A DNA stretch of 49,351 nt, taken from CAYZAW01 sp964476505 (GTDB lineage Bacteria > Bacillota > Clostridia > Christensenellales > CAG-138). The DNA lies in assembly GCA_964476505.1 (NCBI GenBank), contig CAYZAW010000009.1:1-49351 (forward strand). The letters run 5' to 3'. The notes beneath the pieces were generated by a model. That model made no database searches and was not told the DNA's origin. It saw only the letters and a program-made list of their open reading frames with translations. Positions 40,705 to 49,261 of the stretch are shown in pieces. The position numbers and the translations under genes are program-made. Position 1 is the stretch's first letter, and each line of letters starts with the position of its first letter.

Positions 40705-41895
40705 ATGCAAGAGATGTACATGACCAACGCCCAAGCCAGAGCCTTTTTGCTATACAAGCACGGCTTACTGGATAAACACCGCTTTACCGGCAAGGAAGGC
40801 GTGATGGCCTTTATCCGGCAGGCGGGGTGTATCCAGTTCGACCCCATCGACGTTTGCGGCAGAAACCCGGACTTGGTTTTGCGTGCCAGAGTCAAGGGCT
40901 ATCAAAAGCGGATGCTGGAGGAGCTGTTATATAAGGATCGAGCGCTGGTGGATTATTTCGATAAGAACCTTGCGATCATTCCTTCGGAGGACTGGAAGTA
41001 TTTTGCCCGCTATCGGGCGGGGCATGAGGCGTGGGAAAGAAGCCGGGAGGAGATCAAGCCCGTGTGCGAGGCGGTCAAGGCCGCCATTATGGAGCGAGGA
41101 CCGCTTTGCTCCGCAGACTTGGATATGAACGAAAAAGTACAGTGGTACTGGAGCAGCACGCGCTTGTCGCGGGCGGCGCTGGAGCATCTGTATTTCACCG
41201 GCGAGCTGGGCATACATCACAAAAAGGGCACGGTCAAGTATTACGACCTGATAGAGCGCTGCCTGCCTGCGCGTGCTTTATCTGAGCCAGACCCGTACAC
41301 CGATGAGGCGGCACATTTAAAATGGCGGGTGTACCGCCGAATTGGCGCGGTGGGTTTGCTGTGGAACCGCCCTTCCGACGCGTGGCTCAACATCGAGGGC
41401 TTAAAAAGTGCACAGCGGGAGCAGGCGTTTTCAGCCTTGCTGCAAGAGGGCAGCATCACAAAGGTAACCGTGGAGGGCATCAACTGCCCCATGTATCTGC
41501 AAACGGCAGACGTTCCTCTTGCGGAATTCATTTTGCAGGAGCCGAAGCTTATGCCGCGCTGTGAATGTATTGCGCCGCTGGATAATATGCTGTGGGATAG
41601 AAAGCTGATCAGCGCCCTATTCGGGTTTGATTACAAATGGGAGATCTATACGCCGGTGGTGCAACGGAAATTTGGATATTATGTGCTGCCGCTGTTATAC
41701 GGCACGCGCTTTATCGGCAGGATAGAGGCGGTTTGCAACAGGCAGGAAAAGCGCTTGGAGGTCAAACACATTTGGCTGGAGCCGGGAGTAAAGCAATCAG
41801 CGTATCTTGAAAAGGCGATTAACGGCTGTATCAGGCGGCTGGCTGCCTTTAACGGCGTGCAAGCCCCAGCGGCGGGCGCGTTTACATTTCTATAA
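40705..41895 (+). CDS. YcaQ/AlkZ-type winged-helix DNA glycosylase
   Basis: A 396-residue HTH_42 family protein. The catalytic Q-x-D motif needed by AlkZ/YcaQ glycosylases is present in CIQFDPIDVCGRNPDLVL, near residue 42-46. Next come the winged-helix units (KAAIMERGPLCSADLDMN; STRLSRAALEHLYFTGEL) and the C-terminal beta part with LLGFD-like LFGFDYKWEIY and KFGYYVLPLLYGTRFIGRIE. In E. coli, YcaQ unhooks interstrand crosslinks and Streptomyces AlkZ resolves azinomycin adducts. It is not linked to a biosynthesis cluster here, so a general YcaQ-like repair role is likeliest. Confidence 0.87.
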   Translation: MQEMYMTNAQARAFLLYKHGLLDKHRFTGKEGVMAFIRQAGCIQFDPIDVCGRNPDLVLRARVKGYQKRMLEELLYKDRALVDYFDKNLAIIPSEDWKYFARYRAGHEAWERSREEIKPVCEAVKAAIMERGPLCSADLDMNEKVQWYWSSTRLSRAALEHLYFTGELGIHHKKGTVKYYDLIERCLPARALSEPDPYTDEAAHLKWRVYRRIGAVGLLWNRPSDAWLNIEGLKSAQREQAFSALLQEGSITKVTVEGINCPMYLQTADVPLAEFILQEPKLMPRCECIAPLDNMLWDRKLISALFGFDYKWEIYTPVVQRKFGYYVLPLLYGTRFIGRIEAVCNRQEKRLEVKHIWLEPGVKQSAYLEKAINGCIRRLAAFNGVQAPAAGAFTFL

Positions 41896-41984
41896 AATAA
41901 AGTGATAGAAGAAATTACTTTTATCAAACGGGGCGCGGTGCTATAATGGGATATCGTACTTTGTACGGGTAAGGAGTATCCATT

Positions 41985-42890
41985 ATGAACCGCAAGAGCC
42001 TCGTTTGTTTGTTTATCAGTTATGTGCTGTGGGGGTGCCAGTCGCTGTACTGGGCGCTCTTAAGCGAACTGGATTCCATGTTTATTCTCGCCTGCCGCAT
42101 CATATGGGCGGCGCTTCTTTTGGTGCTACTCTTGATGCTCCAGCGCCGCATCCCGGAACTGACTGCCGTGTTCAAAAACAGGCAGACCATGCGCTATTTA
42201 GTGCCTGCCACTCTGTTTTTGCTGGTGGACTGGGGCGTGTTTATTTGGGCGGTGCAGGCAGGGCATGTGCTGGATGTGAGCATGGGCTATTATATGATGC
42301 CGCTGGTGGTGTTCTTAACGGGCATCGTTCTATTTCGGGAGCGGTGCAGCATTTGGCAGTTTATTGCCATCGGCCTTGCGGCGGCAGGTGTGTTCTTTAG
42401 CATTTTCCGCTACGGTAATTTCCCGCTGGTGTCTGTGGTGCTGTCCATCGCCTTTGCCGTATATGCGGCACTGAAAAAATACGCCAAGGTGGAGCCTGTG
42501 GTAAGTATTGCGGCGGAAAGCCTGATGCTTTCGCCCTTGGCGCTCATCTACATTCTGCTGTTTGGCATGGGGCAGGGCGCTATGGGCTCCGTGAACGTGG
42601 GCAATCAACTGCTGCTGATTCTCTCCGGCGTGGTCACGGCACTTCCGATGATTTTATACGCTGAGGGCGTGAACAATCTGCCGTTTTATGTGCTTGCCAT
42701 CTGCCAGTACATCAGCCCCACCATCGGGATATTCTGCGGGCTGTTCTTGGGCGAGCAGTTGACCGAGGATAAGCTGGTCACGTTCCTGTTTATCTGGGTG
42801 GCGCTCATCATATTCACCGTTGCCACCGCTATGCAGGAAAAAAAGCTAAAGGCAAAGAAGGAAAGCGCCGCAAGCGAAGAGCAATCATAA
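41985..42890 (+). CDS. rarD: RarD-type EamA transporter
   Basis: A 301-residue ten-helix protein of the drug/metabolite transporter superfamily. The start KSLVCLFISYVLWG, the pattern SMFILACRIIWAALLL, GYYMMPLVVFLTGIVLFRER and the end YISPTIGIFCGLFLGEQ-LT are typical of RarD, the chloramphenicol-sensitivity protein group; the transported compound is unknown. The C-terminal tail is Lys/Glu-rich and cytosolic. It has a TATAAT box at 41942-41947 and ends at a bidirectional terminator. Confidence 0.87.
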   Translation: MNRKSLVCLFISYVLWGCQSLYWALLSELDSMFILACRIIWAALLLVLLLMLQRRIPELTAVFKNRQTMRYLVPATLFLLVDWGVFIWAVQAGHVLDVSMGYYMMPLVVFLTGIVLFRERCSIWQFIAIGLAAAGVFFSIFRYGNFPLVSVVLSIAFAVYAALKKYAKVEPVVSIAAESLMLSPLALIYILLFGMGQGAMGSVNVGNQLLLILSGVVTALPMILYAEGVNNLPFYVLAICQYISPTIGIFCGLFLGEQLTEDKLVTFLFIWVALIIFTVATAMQEKKLKAKKESAASEEQS

Positions 42891-42967
42891 GGAACGGTTT
42901 CAAACCACCGCTTTACCGGACTGGTTTTGTATCGGCTTGTTAATTTGAATAATACTCCATAAATACT

Positions 42968-43006
42968 AACGGGCGGATGATTACATCCGCCCGTTTATCG
43001 TTTTTA
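42968..43006. terminator. Bidirectional terminator between rarD and the pyr operon
   Basis: Twelve-bp perfect stem AACGGGCGGATG/CATCCGCCCGTT with an ATTA loop, and T-rich sequence (TATCGTTTTT) on the plus side; on the minus side the tail is AGTATTT. It separates the converging rarD and pyr-operon transcripts. Confidence 0.75.
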
Positions 43007-43017
43007 TTATTAGCCTG

Positions 43018-43512
43018 TTAGGCTTGTCCGCCCTCGGTGGGTGTTGCAGGGGAGGGCTCGCTTGACGCGAGCGTATCTTCCGGCGCGGGGCTGTCCAACG
43101 GCGCGGGGCTATCCGCAGGCTGTGGGCTGTCCTCCGGTGCGGGGTTATCCGCAGACTGTGGGCTTTCCTCCGGCGAGGCGGTATCGGCGGGAACACGGCG
43201 GTACTCGGTCGTGAGCCCTTCCTCCGTGAAGGTGATGATATCGTTGCCCAATATGCCGGTGGAAACGTAGCCGCCGCCCATATCCACTGTGATCTCCTTG
43301 CCTTCGGCGGAATAAAAGCCGCTTGCCTGCACGGTGCCGTCGGTATCCGTAATGGTTACGGTGCCGTCCTCTTCAAAGCAGCAAACATACTTGTAGCCGG
43401 GTACTTCCCAAGAACCGACAAACGCGGCGTTGGGGTCTTTTGCGCAGGCCGCGCACAGCAATACCGCGCATAACAGCGCAAGTACAAGTAAGACAACAAA
43501 AGCTTTTTTCAT
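43018..43512 (-). CDS. Small lipoprotein with Pro/Ser/Asp repeat tail
   Basis: A 164-residue predicted lipoprotein. Signal helix about 3-20 with lipobox LCAAC (Cys at 23); a beta-rich domain (about 30-107: GSWEVPGYKYVCCFEEDGTVTITDTDG) like the lipocalin-like DUFs that begin 'vGtWe..'; then a 55-residue tail with repeats of the kind SPAPEDSPQPAD. The tail should be flexible, reaching into or through the wall. The gene is 14 bases after pyrE on the same strand with GGAGTG as ribosome site, so it may be carried on the pyr transcript. Role unknown. Confidence 0.75.
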   Translation of the reverse strand: MKKAFVVLLVLALLCAVLLCAACAKDPNAAFVGSWEVPGYKYVCCFEEDGTVTITDTDGTVQASGFYSAEGKEITVDMGGGYVSTGILGNDIITFTEEGLTTEYRRVPADTASPEESPQSADNPAPEDSPQPADSPAPLDSPAPEDTLASSEPSPATPTEGGQA

Positions 43513-43526
43513 GGCAGCACTCCGTG

Positions 43527-44105
43527 TTATTTTTTAAGCGTGTCCCGGCTGCCGGGCTTTACCAGGGGAAGCTCTGTTTTGCAAAGGGGGCAGTTCTCGG
43601 GCGCGTAGGTTTCGATATTCAGCTTGACCGCCGCATAAACAGGAAGCTCCAGCACGCAGTCCGATGCACGCCTGTCCGCAATGCAGGCAACGCCTATTAC
43701 ATGCGCGCCCATGCTCTCTAATACGCGTACCGTTTCCATGGTGGATTTTCCCGTGGTGACCACGTCCTCGGTAATGAGGATGTTGTCTTCTTCTCCAACG
43801 GTAAAGCCGCGTCGAAGCTGCATTTCGCCGTCCTTGCGTTCGGTAAATATGCTTTCCTTACCCAGCTGCCGTGCCAACTCGTAGGATACGATCACTCCGC
43901 CCATCGCGGGGCCGCACACCTTGGTAATGGGTAGATCTTTTACCTGCTCCGCCACGGTTGCAAGCACAGCCGCTGCCTTATCGGGAAAGCGCAGCAGCTT
44001 GGCACATTGGCAGTAGCCGCCGCTGTGTCTGCCGGAGGAGAGCAAAAAATGCCCTTCTAAAAACGCTTCGCAATCCTTTAAAATCTGTAAATTCTGTTCG
44101 CTCAT
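43527..44105 (-). CDS. pyrE: Orotate phosphoribosyltransferase
   Basis: A 192-residue PRTase that joins orotate to PRPP giving OMP. The PRPP-binding motif is ILITEDVVTTGKST; FLLSSGRHSGGYCQC and GGVIVSYELARQLG are typical of the longer bacterial PyrE group with the extra C-terminal part. That tail has a Cys pair, CPLC, and other Cys, which may bind zinc. The ATG at 44105 has GAGGA upstream. pyrD ends nine bases before. It is the last enzyme gene of the pyr operon. Confidence 0.93.
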   Translation of the reverse strand: MSEQNLQILKDCEAFLEGHFLLSSGRHSGGYCQCAKLLRFPDKAAAVLATVAEQVKDLPITKVCGPAMGGVIVSYELARQLGKESIFTERKDGEMQLRRGFTVGEEDNILITEDVVTTGKSTMETVRVLESMGAHVIGVACIADRRASDCVLELPVYAAVKLNIETYAPENCPLCKTELPLVKPGSRDTLKK

Positions 44106-44114
44106 CACTTTTCC

Positions 44115-45020
44115 TCACAGTATTCCGCAAATTTCGCTGATGTTGTTTAATTTACTCTCCTCACAGTATACCATCAAATCGTCGATGATGCGAATAAGCG
44201 TAGCAGGATCAGCAAGCTGCATAGCGCCTACCTGCACTGCCGCAGCCCCCGCCATCAACATGCTAAGCGCGTCGTTTGCGGTAGCAATACCGCCGCAGCC
44301 CACCACGGGTATGGACACTGCGTGCGCTACCTGATGCACCATGCGTAGCGCAATGGGGAATATGGCAGGGCCGGACAGCCCCGCGTAGGTGTTATTGAAT
44401 ACCGCTTTTCGTGTGTTCACATCCACCGCCATCCCAAGGAATGTGTTGGCGACGGTAAGCCCGTCCGCCCCAGCCTGCTCCACCGCCTTAGAAACGGCAA
44501 CAAGGTCGTGGGCGTTTGGAGAAAGCTTTACTAGCAATGGATGCCTTGTCACTTGTTTTACCGCTGCCGTCAGATCTGCCGCCGTGCTTGGCAAAAGCCC
44601 AAAAGCCATGCCGCCCGCTTTTACGTTGGGGCAGGAGATGTTCAATTCTAAAATGTCGATATCCGCATCGTTGAGGCACCTTGCGCCCTCCACATACTCC
44701 GCTTCGCTGTGGCCGGACAGGTTAGCGATCACCGCGGGGCCAAGGGAACGCATATAAGCGCATTCCTCTTCAACAAAATGCAATACGCCGGGGTTTTCCA
44801 AGCCAATGCTGTTAAGCATCCCGGCGGGTGTTTCCCAAATGCGAATGCCCTCGTTGCCGGGGCTTTTTTTAAGTGTAAGCCCTTTGCCGGAGATTCCTCC
44901 TAAGCGCGATACGTCGATAATATCTGCATATTCGCGCCCAAAGCCGAATGCGCCCGAGGCGGCAATCACGGGGTTAGCAAGCGTTACACCTAAAAGTGAG
45001 GTGGAAAGGGGGTTATGCAT
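44115..45020 (-). CDS. pyrD: Dihydroorotate dehydrogenase, class 1B catalytic subunit
   Basis: A 301-residue FMN-binding TIM barrel. The class 1B active-site Cys is in LNISCPNVKAGG; LANPVIAASGAFGFG, the Lys of ISGKGLTLKKSPGN and VGCGGIATANDALSMLMAGAAAVQVG (FMN phosphate site) are present. It forms the PyrDB2-PyrK2 complex that oxidises dihydroorotate with NAD+ as acceptor; pyrK is the overlapping upstream gene. ATG 45020 follows AGGAGGTGTTCT and overlaps pyrK by eight bases. Confidence 0.95.
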   Translation of the reverse strand: MHNPLSTSLLGVTLANPVIAASGAFGFGREYADIIDVSRLGGISGKGLTLKKSPGNEGIRIWETPAGMLNSIGLENPGVLHFVEEECAYMRSLGPAVIANLSGHSEAEYVEGARCLNDADIDILELNISCPNVKAGGMAFGLLPSTAADLTAAVKQVTRHPLLVKLSPNAHDLVAVSKAVEQAGADGLTVANTFLGMAVDVNTRKAVFNNTYAGLSGPAIFPIALRMVHQVAHAVSIPVVGCGGIATANDALSMLMAGAAAVQVGAMQLADPATLIRIIDDLMVYCEESKLNNISEICGIL

Positions 45021-45720
45021 AGAACACCTCCTCCGCCTTGAACACGGGGCCGTCCTTGCAGACACGGCGGTTGCCGTTTGCGGTTTGAACGGTGCAGCCC
45101 AAGCACGCGCCCGCGCCGCAGGCCATGCGGCTTTCTAAGGATACATACAGCGTGCGCCCCGCTTCGGTTAAAAGCGTACTGGTCGCCCGTAGCATAGGCG
45201 TTGGGCCGCAGGCATAGTAGGTATCGGCACGGGTGATATTCACATCGTCTGTCACATAGCCGCCGTAGTTGTAAAATACGTCGTCTGCCACCGCAGAAAA
45301 GCGCTCCGGCAGCCAGCTTTCTTTACGAAAGCCTAAATGTATGGTAATGTATCGCTCCGGATCCTGCTCCCGCAAGGCTTTTGCTAAATAGTACAAGGGC
45401 GCTGCGCCAATGCCCCCGCCGATCAGCGTAGCGTTACCGGAAAGCAGGGGGAAACCGTTGCCGTAGGGGCCAAAAGCGTCTAGCTTCTGCCCGGGCAGCA
45501 AATCGCAAAACAGCGTCGTGCCGCGCCCCACCACTTGATACACCAGCTCCAAACGGCTATCGTTCACGTTAAAAATGCTGATGGGCCGCCCTAAAAGAGG
45601 GTCAAGCGTGTTGGGCAGGCGAAGCATCACAAACTGACCGGGCGCACCCAAAGGAGCGTCCTCCAATACCATGTGATATACGCCGGTGGCAATGCGTTTG
45701 TTTTCTAAGATTACAGCCAT
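45013..45720 (-). CDS. pyrK: Dihydroorotate dehydrogenase electron-transfer subunit
   Basis: A 235-residue FAD/2Fe-2S protein of the ferredoxin-reductase type. FAD site: RPISIFNVND; NAD site: LIGGGIGAAPLYYLAKAL; cluster: C-x4-C-x2-C then a distal Cys in MACGACLGC-like form (CGAGACLGCTVQ...RRVC). It passes electrons from FMN in PyrD to NAD+. The ATG at 45720 overlaps pyrF by ten bases. Confidence 0.95.
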   Translation of the reverse strand: MAVILENKRIATGVYHMVLEDAPLGAPGQFVMLRLPNTLDPLLGRPISIFNVNDSRLELVYQVVGRGTTLFCDLLPGQKLDAFGPYGNGFPLLSGNATLIGGGIGAAPLYYLAKALREQDPERYITIHLGFRKESWLPERFSAVADDVFYNYGGYVTDDVNITRADTYYACGPTPMLRATSTLLTEAGRTLYVSLESRMACGAGACLGCTVQTANGNRRVCKDGPVFKAEEVFYA

Positions 45721-46562
45721 TTTAAAATATCCTGCTTCATGGCAAGCACCGCGTCCTGGATGGGTTCTGCAAAGTCCGCACCCTCCGTTTTACCCTTGTG
45801 TGCGGTGATAATGCTTCGCGAGGCGTTCACAACGCCGCAAATACCTTCTTTGAAAAAGCCTGCAATGTCCTTCCCGGTACCGCCCTGCGCCCCGTAACCG
45901 GGGATCAGGAAAAATGTGTGGGGCATGCGCGCCTTGATTGCCGGGAACTGCTCCGGATACGTGCAGCCCGTTACCGCGCCGATGGCGGAATAACCGCTTT
46001 TCCCGATAAACGCCTCGCCCCATTGGGAAACCTTTTCTGCCATACGCAGATATAGCGGCTCGCCTTCCATATCTCTATCCTGAAAGTCTCCGCTTGAGGG
46101 GTTACTGGTTTTGATGAGCAGGAACAACCCCTTATCCTTTGAAAGATATTCGTAATACGGAGATACCGCATCCTCGCCCATGTAGGCGTTTACGGTAATG
46201 AGGTCGGTTTCAAAATCCCCCGTAAAATGCCCCTTGGCATACTGCTTGGCGGTGCTTGCAATGTCTCCGCGCTTTACGTCGGATATCACCACGCTGCCAA
46301 GGCTTCGGGCGTACTGCACGGTGTTCATAAACGCCTTCATGCCGCTAAGTCCAAGCGCTTCGTAACACGCCACCTGCACCTTAAAGCACCCGGCATATTC
46401 GTGGACTGCGTCGATCACGGCTTTGTTAAACGCGAATATCTGTTCTGCCGGGGATGCGTCCGTTTCCTTGATGCATTGGGGCAAAAAGTCATACTGCGTA
46501 TCCAACCCCACGCAAACGGGGCCCTTTTTTTGTACCTCAGCAATCAGCTTTTCCATACTCAT
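45711..46562 (-). CDS. pyrF: Orotidine 5'-phosphate decarboxylase (type 2)
   Basis: A 283-residue OMP decarboxylase, the last step to UMP. Active-site pattern D-x-K-x-x-D is in VISDVKRGDIASTAKQYA; the N-terminal CVGLDTQYDFLPQ and LLIKTSNPSSGDFQD belong to the longer (about 270-300 residues) type 2 group. The start is ATG 46562, with AGGAGG 11 bases upstream; a second ATG at 46556 is possible. The gene overlaps pyrC by 26 bases. Confidence 0.93.
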   Translation of the reverse strand: MSMEKLIAEVQKKGPVCVGLDTQYDFLPQCIKETDASPAEQIFAFNKAVIDAVHEYAGCFKVQVACYEALGLSGMKAFMNTVQYARSLGSVVISDVKRGDIASTAKQYAKGHFTGDFETDLITVNAYMGEDAVSPYYEYLSKDKGLFLLIKTSNPSSGDFQDRDMEGEPLYLRMAEKVSQWGEAFIGKSGYSAIGAVTGCTYPEQFPAIKARMPHTFFLIPGYGAQGGTGKDIAGFFKEGICGVVNASRSIITAHKGKTEGADFAEPIQDAVLAMKQDILKWL

Positions 46563-47703
46563 AGCGAAGCGTTCCTCCTAAAATGGTTTTATACACGCGC
46601 CCCCGCACCTGACGCCCGCCAAAGGGCGTATTGTGAGAACGGGAACGCATAGCGTCTGGATCGATCACCGCCGGGATATCCGGATCATACAGGATGATGT
46701 CCGCCCTGCTGCCCGCTCGCAGCAAAGGTGGCTGTACACCTAGGATAGCGGCTGGCGCAGTGGTTGCCATTTGCAGCAGCCTTGTTAGCGGGATGTTGTT
46801 TTCGTAAAACACCTGCAAAAATACTTGCAGGGCGTACTCAATGTTAGAGATTCCCGCCATGCCCTTTGCCTTGTCCTCCGGCGTATGCGGGGCATGGTCG
46901 GTAGAAAGGCAGTCAACGGTGCCGTCCTTGATTCCTTCAATCAGTGCCAGCACATCCTCATGGGTGCGAAGCGGCGGGTTCACTTTATAATCGAAATCCC
47001 AGCCAAACAGGTGATGCGGGGTCACCTCGCAGGTAACAGGCAGGCCTTCTGCCTTGGCACGTCGAATCATCTCCACACTTTCCTTGGTGCTGATATGCCC
47101 TACGTGCAAATGCCCGCCTGTTTGCCGCAGCAGCGACAAGTCCCGTGCGATGGTTTTTCGCTCCGGCTGGCAGTGGGTACTGATGATAAAGCCATACCGC
47201 CTAGAAGCTTCTAACAGCTGCCGCATAAACCCATCGGAAAATATGGTGTTGCCATCGTTGGTGAGTACCTTTGTTACCCGGGAAAGCGCCGCGTAATCTG
47301 TGGGCTGTTCGTCCTTGAGGGCGATGCCTGCAGCGGCGGACTGTATCAGGCGGCAAAGCCCAAGCGATTCTGCCTTGCGGTGGTTTTCCTCCACGCGCTG
47401 CACCGTATCGCACACCGGCAGCGTGTTTGCCATGGCTACCAATGTGCCGTAGCCGCCGGAAAGCGCGGCCTTCATCCCCGTTTCCATGGTCTCCTTTTGC
47501 GGATAGCCGGGGTCTCGCAGGTGGCAGTGCAGGTCAACAAGCGCAGGCGATAGGCACAGCCCGCCTGCATCAATGGTAACGTCACAAGAGGGGGCAGCAT
47601 CCGGCGGCAGTACGGCTTCAATGGTATCGCCCGTAACAAATATGCTGCCGGGGTGGTCTGTATTGGCGTCGATCAGCCTTGCATTTTTGTATAACGTGCG
47701 CAT
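46537..47703 (-). CDS. pyrC: Dihydroorotase (class I)
   Basis: A 388-residue zinc amidohydrolase that closes carbamoyl-aspartate to dihydroorotate. Metal ligands: DLHCHLRDPG, the His of STHCQPE, VGHISTKES, and Asp in LSTDHAPHTPEDKAKGM. The C-terminal NTPFGGRQVRGRVYKTILGG is the usual end. The ATG at 47703 is one base after the pyrI stop (TAATATG), so translation is probably coupled; no strong site of its own is seen. Confidence 0.94.
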   Translation of the reverse strand: MRTLYKNARLIDANTDHPGSIFVTGDTIEAVLPPDAAPSCDVTIDAGGLCLSPALVDLHCHLRDPGYPQKETMETGMKAALSGGYGTLVAMANTLPVCDTVQRVEENHRKAESLGLCRLIQSAAAGIALKDEQPTDYAALSRVTKVLTNDGNTIFSDGFMRQLLEASRRYGFIISTHCQPERKTIARDLSLLRQTGGHLHVGHISTKESVEMIRRAKAEGLPVTCEVTPHHLFGWDFDYKVNPPLRTHEDVLALIEGIKDGTVDCLSTDHAPHTPEDKAKGMAGISNIEYALQVFLQVFYENNIPLTRLLQMATTAPAAILGVQPPLLRAGSRADIILYDPDIPAVIDPDAMRSRSHNTPFGGRQVRGRVYKTILGGTLRYEYGKADC

Positions 47704-47704
47704 A

Positions 47705-48127
47705 TTACAGGTGCGTCCTTGCGTCGCAGTATTCGCAGGCGTATTCCTTTTTAGACGCGTCCACCAGCCGGAAACGGATATCCGCAATATGCTCCTGATT
47801 GGTGATGCAGCGGGGGTTTTTGCAGGTGAGGATGCCCACCACCTCGGTTGGCGGAGTTAGCTTGATCTTTTTAACCTGCACGCCGTCCTCCACATAGGTG
47901 ATGGTAACGCCTGGGTCTATCAGCCCCAGCACATCAAAATTGAGCTTTAGGTCGGTCTCTATTTTGATGAGGTCTTTTCGTCCCATCTTGGTGCTTTGCA
48001 CGTTTCGCATCAGCACCACAACGTCATCCAGCTTGTCTAAACCCAGTTGCTTGAATATTTTATACCCCGCTCCTGCGGTGATGTGATCGATCACGATGCC
48101 TTTTTTTAATTTTGATACATTGATCAT
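47705..48127 (-). CDS. pyrI: Aspartate carbamoyltransferase regulatory chain
   Basis: A 140-residue regulatory subunit. The N-terminal allosteric domain (GIVIDHITAGAGYKIFKQLGLDK) would bind CTP/ATP; the C-terminal zinc domain has C-x4-C (CKNPRC) and C-x2-C (CEYC), which joins it to the catalytic chain. Presence of PyrI predicts the allosteric dodecamer, with feedback control of the enzyme itself by nucleotides. An AGGAGGGC site precedes ATG 48127. Confidence 0.95.
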   Translation of the reverse strand: MINVSKLKKGIVIDHITAGAGYKIFKQLGLDKLDDVVVLMRNVQSTKMGRKDLIKIETDLKLNFDVLGLIDPGVTITYVEDGVQVKKIKLTPPTEVVGILTCKNPRCITNQEHIADIRFRLVDASKKEYACEYCDARTHL

Positions 48128-48139
48128 TGCGTGCCCTCC

Positions 48140-49060
48140 TTAGCGTATGCCCAGAAGCTTGAGTATCAGCGCCATGCGCACATACATGCCGAAGCGCACC
48201 TGATGGAAGTATACCGCCCGGGGGTCGCTGTCCACCTCGGTGGCGATCTCGTTTACCCGGGGAAGCGGGTGCATCACGATCATATCCTTCTTTGCCAGCT
48301 GCATTTTATCACTGGTGAGTACGAAGAAATCCTTTAAGCGCAGGTATTCCTCCTCGCTGATGAACCGCTCCCGCTGTACGCGCGACATATACAGGATATC
48401 CAGCGAACCGATGGAGTTTTCCAAGCTGTCCGTTTCCGTGTAGGTAAGCCCTTGCGCTGTGACCGCGTCCTTCACGTACCGGGGCATATTCAATTCCTCC
48501 GGAGAAATGAATACGAAATGGATGTTGGGATATCGGGAGAGGCATGTTACCAGCGAATGGATGGTGCGGCCGAATTTTAAATCGCCGCAAAGACCAACGG
48601 TTAAGCCTTTGATCTCTTTTTTATAATGGCGAATGGTCAATAGGTCAGTTAACGTTTGCGTGGGGTGCTGGTGCCCGCCGTCTCCGGCGTTGATCACGGG
48701 GCAGTCTGCATAATGCGCCATCAGCCGTGCCGTGCCCTCCTTGGGGTGCCGCACCACGATGATATCCGCATATTGGGATACGGTTTTTGCGCTGTCTGCA
48801 ACGGTTTCGCCCTTGGCTGTGCTGGAGGTGGCGGGGTCCGAAAAGCCGATCACCTGCCCGCCTAAGCGCAGCATGGCAGCGTCAAAGGAAAACTTGGTTC
48901 TGGTGGACGGCTCATAAAAAACGCTTGCGAGCAATTTTGTTCGACACAACTCCGAATAGGGGGTCGGGTCTTCCAAAATGTGATCAGCAAGCGTCAACAC
49001 TTCGTCCAGCTCCGCCAATGAAAAGTCATTGGGTTCTATTAAGTTTCTTCCGGTCAACAA
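48140..49060 (-). CDS. pyrB: Aspartate carbamoyltransferase catalytic chain (TTG start)
   Basis: A 306-residue ATCase. Carbamoyl-phosphate site FYEPSTRTKFSFDAAMLRLGG, VVRHPKEGTARL, DGGHQHPTQTLTD and the aspartate loop MHPLPRVNEIATEVD are all present. It starts at TTG 49060 (or the next TTG, 49057): AAAGGAG (49076-49070) is nine bases upstream and no in-frame ATG or GTG exists nearby. The longer frame to 49090 contains the terminator T run and the ribosome site itself, so it is rejected. The non-ATG start may lower translation of the first pyr gene. Confidence 0.94.
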   Translation of the reverse strand: MLTGRNLIEPNDFSLAELDEVLTLADHILEDPTPYSELCRTKLLASVFYEPSTRTKFSFDAAMLRLGGQVIGFSDPATSSTAKGETVADSAKTVSQYADIIVVRHPKEGTARLMAHYADCPVINAGDGGHQHPTQTLTDLLTIRHYKKEIKGLTVGLCGDLKFGRTIHSLVTCLSRYPNIHFVFISPEELNMPRYVKDAVTAQGLTYTETDSLENSIGSLDILYMSRVQRERFISEEEYLRLKDFFVLTSDKMQLAKKDMIVMHPLPRVNEIATEVDSDPRAVYFHQVRFGMYVRMALILKLLGIR

Positions 49061-49078
49061 AACGCACCACTCCTTTAA

Positions 49079-49107
49079 AAAAAGCGACAAGGAGACCGAT
49101 CTTCCTT
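49079..49107 (-). terminator. Attenuator terminator in the pyr leader
   Basis: On the minus strand, AGCG-CAAGGA pairs with TCCTTG-T-CGCT (one bulged base), and TTTTTTT follows directly. It ends a few bases before the pyrB ribosome site AAAGGAG. CTCCTT within its 3' arm (49094-49089) can also pair with AAGGAG of that ribosome site (49075-49070), an alternative fold that would hide it. Confidence 0.7.
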
Positions 49108-49145
49108 GCGCTTCACCTCACGTTCCTATGCTTCTTATTAGAATA

Positions 49146-49174
49146 ATGATAAAGGAACGGCTCTTGCCTGTCAA
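49146..49174 (-). promoter_or_regulatory. Promoter of the pyr operon
   Basis: On the minus strand, TTGACA (49174-49169), 17-bp spacer, TATCAT (49151-49146): 11 of 12 consensus bases. Transcription would start near 49139, giving a leader of about 80 bases before pyrB. Confidence 0.8.
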
Positions 49175-49192
49175 GCACAAAGAACCGTTCCT
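49153..49192. promoter_or_regulatory. 40-bp dyad centred on the pyr -35 box (candidate operator)
   Basis: Arms AGGAACGGCTCTT (49153-49165) and AAGAACCGTTCCT (49180-49192) are complementary at 12 of 13 positions with a 14-bp spacer that contains the -35 hexamer. An extra half-site-like copy, CGTTCCTATG, occurs at 49186-49195 and again at 49121-49130. The layout fits a repressor operator. Confidence 0.6.
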
Positions 49193-49261
49193 ATGATAAT
49201 TTTCTGTTACAAATAATAAATAGGTTTACCGTATAACGATTTACTTCTAGATGAATAGCGG

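Noticed and set aside
41942..41984. CGTAC-TTT-GTACG hairpin before rarD as a regulatory switch
   Set aside because: Five base pairs only; could arise by chance and no partner structure was found.
49061..49140. PyrR-binding attenuator in the pyr leader
   Set aside because: The leader is too short for the usual antiterminator/anti-antiterminator set, and I see no match to the PyrR-bound loop consensus. The terminator itself was kept as a feature.
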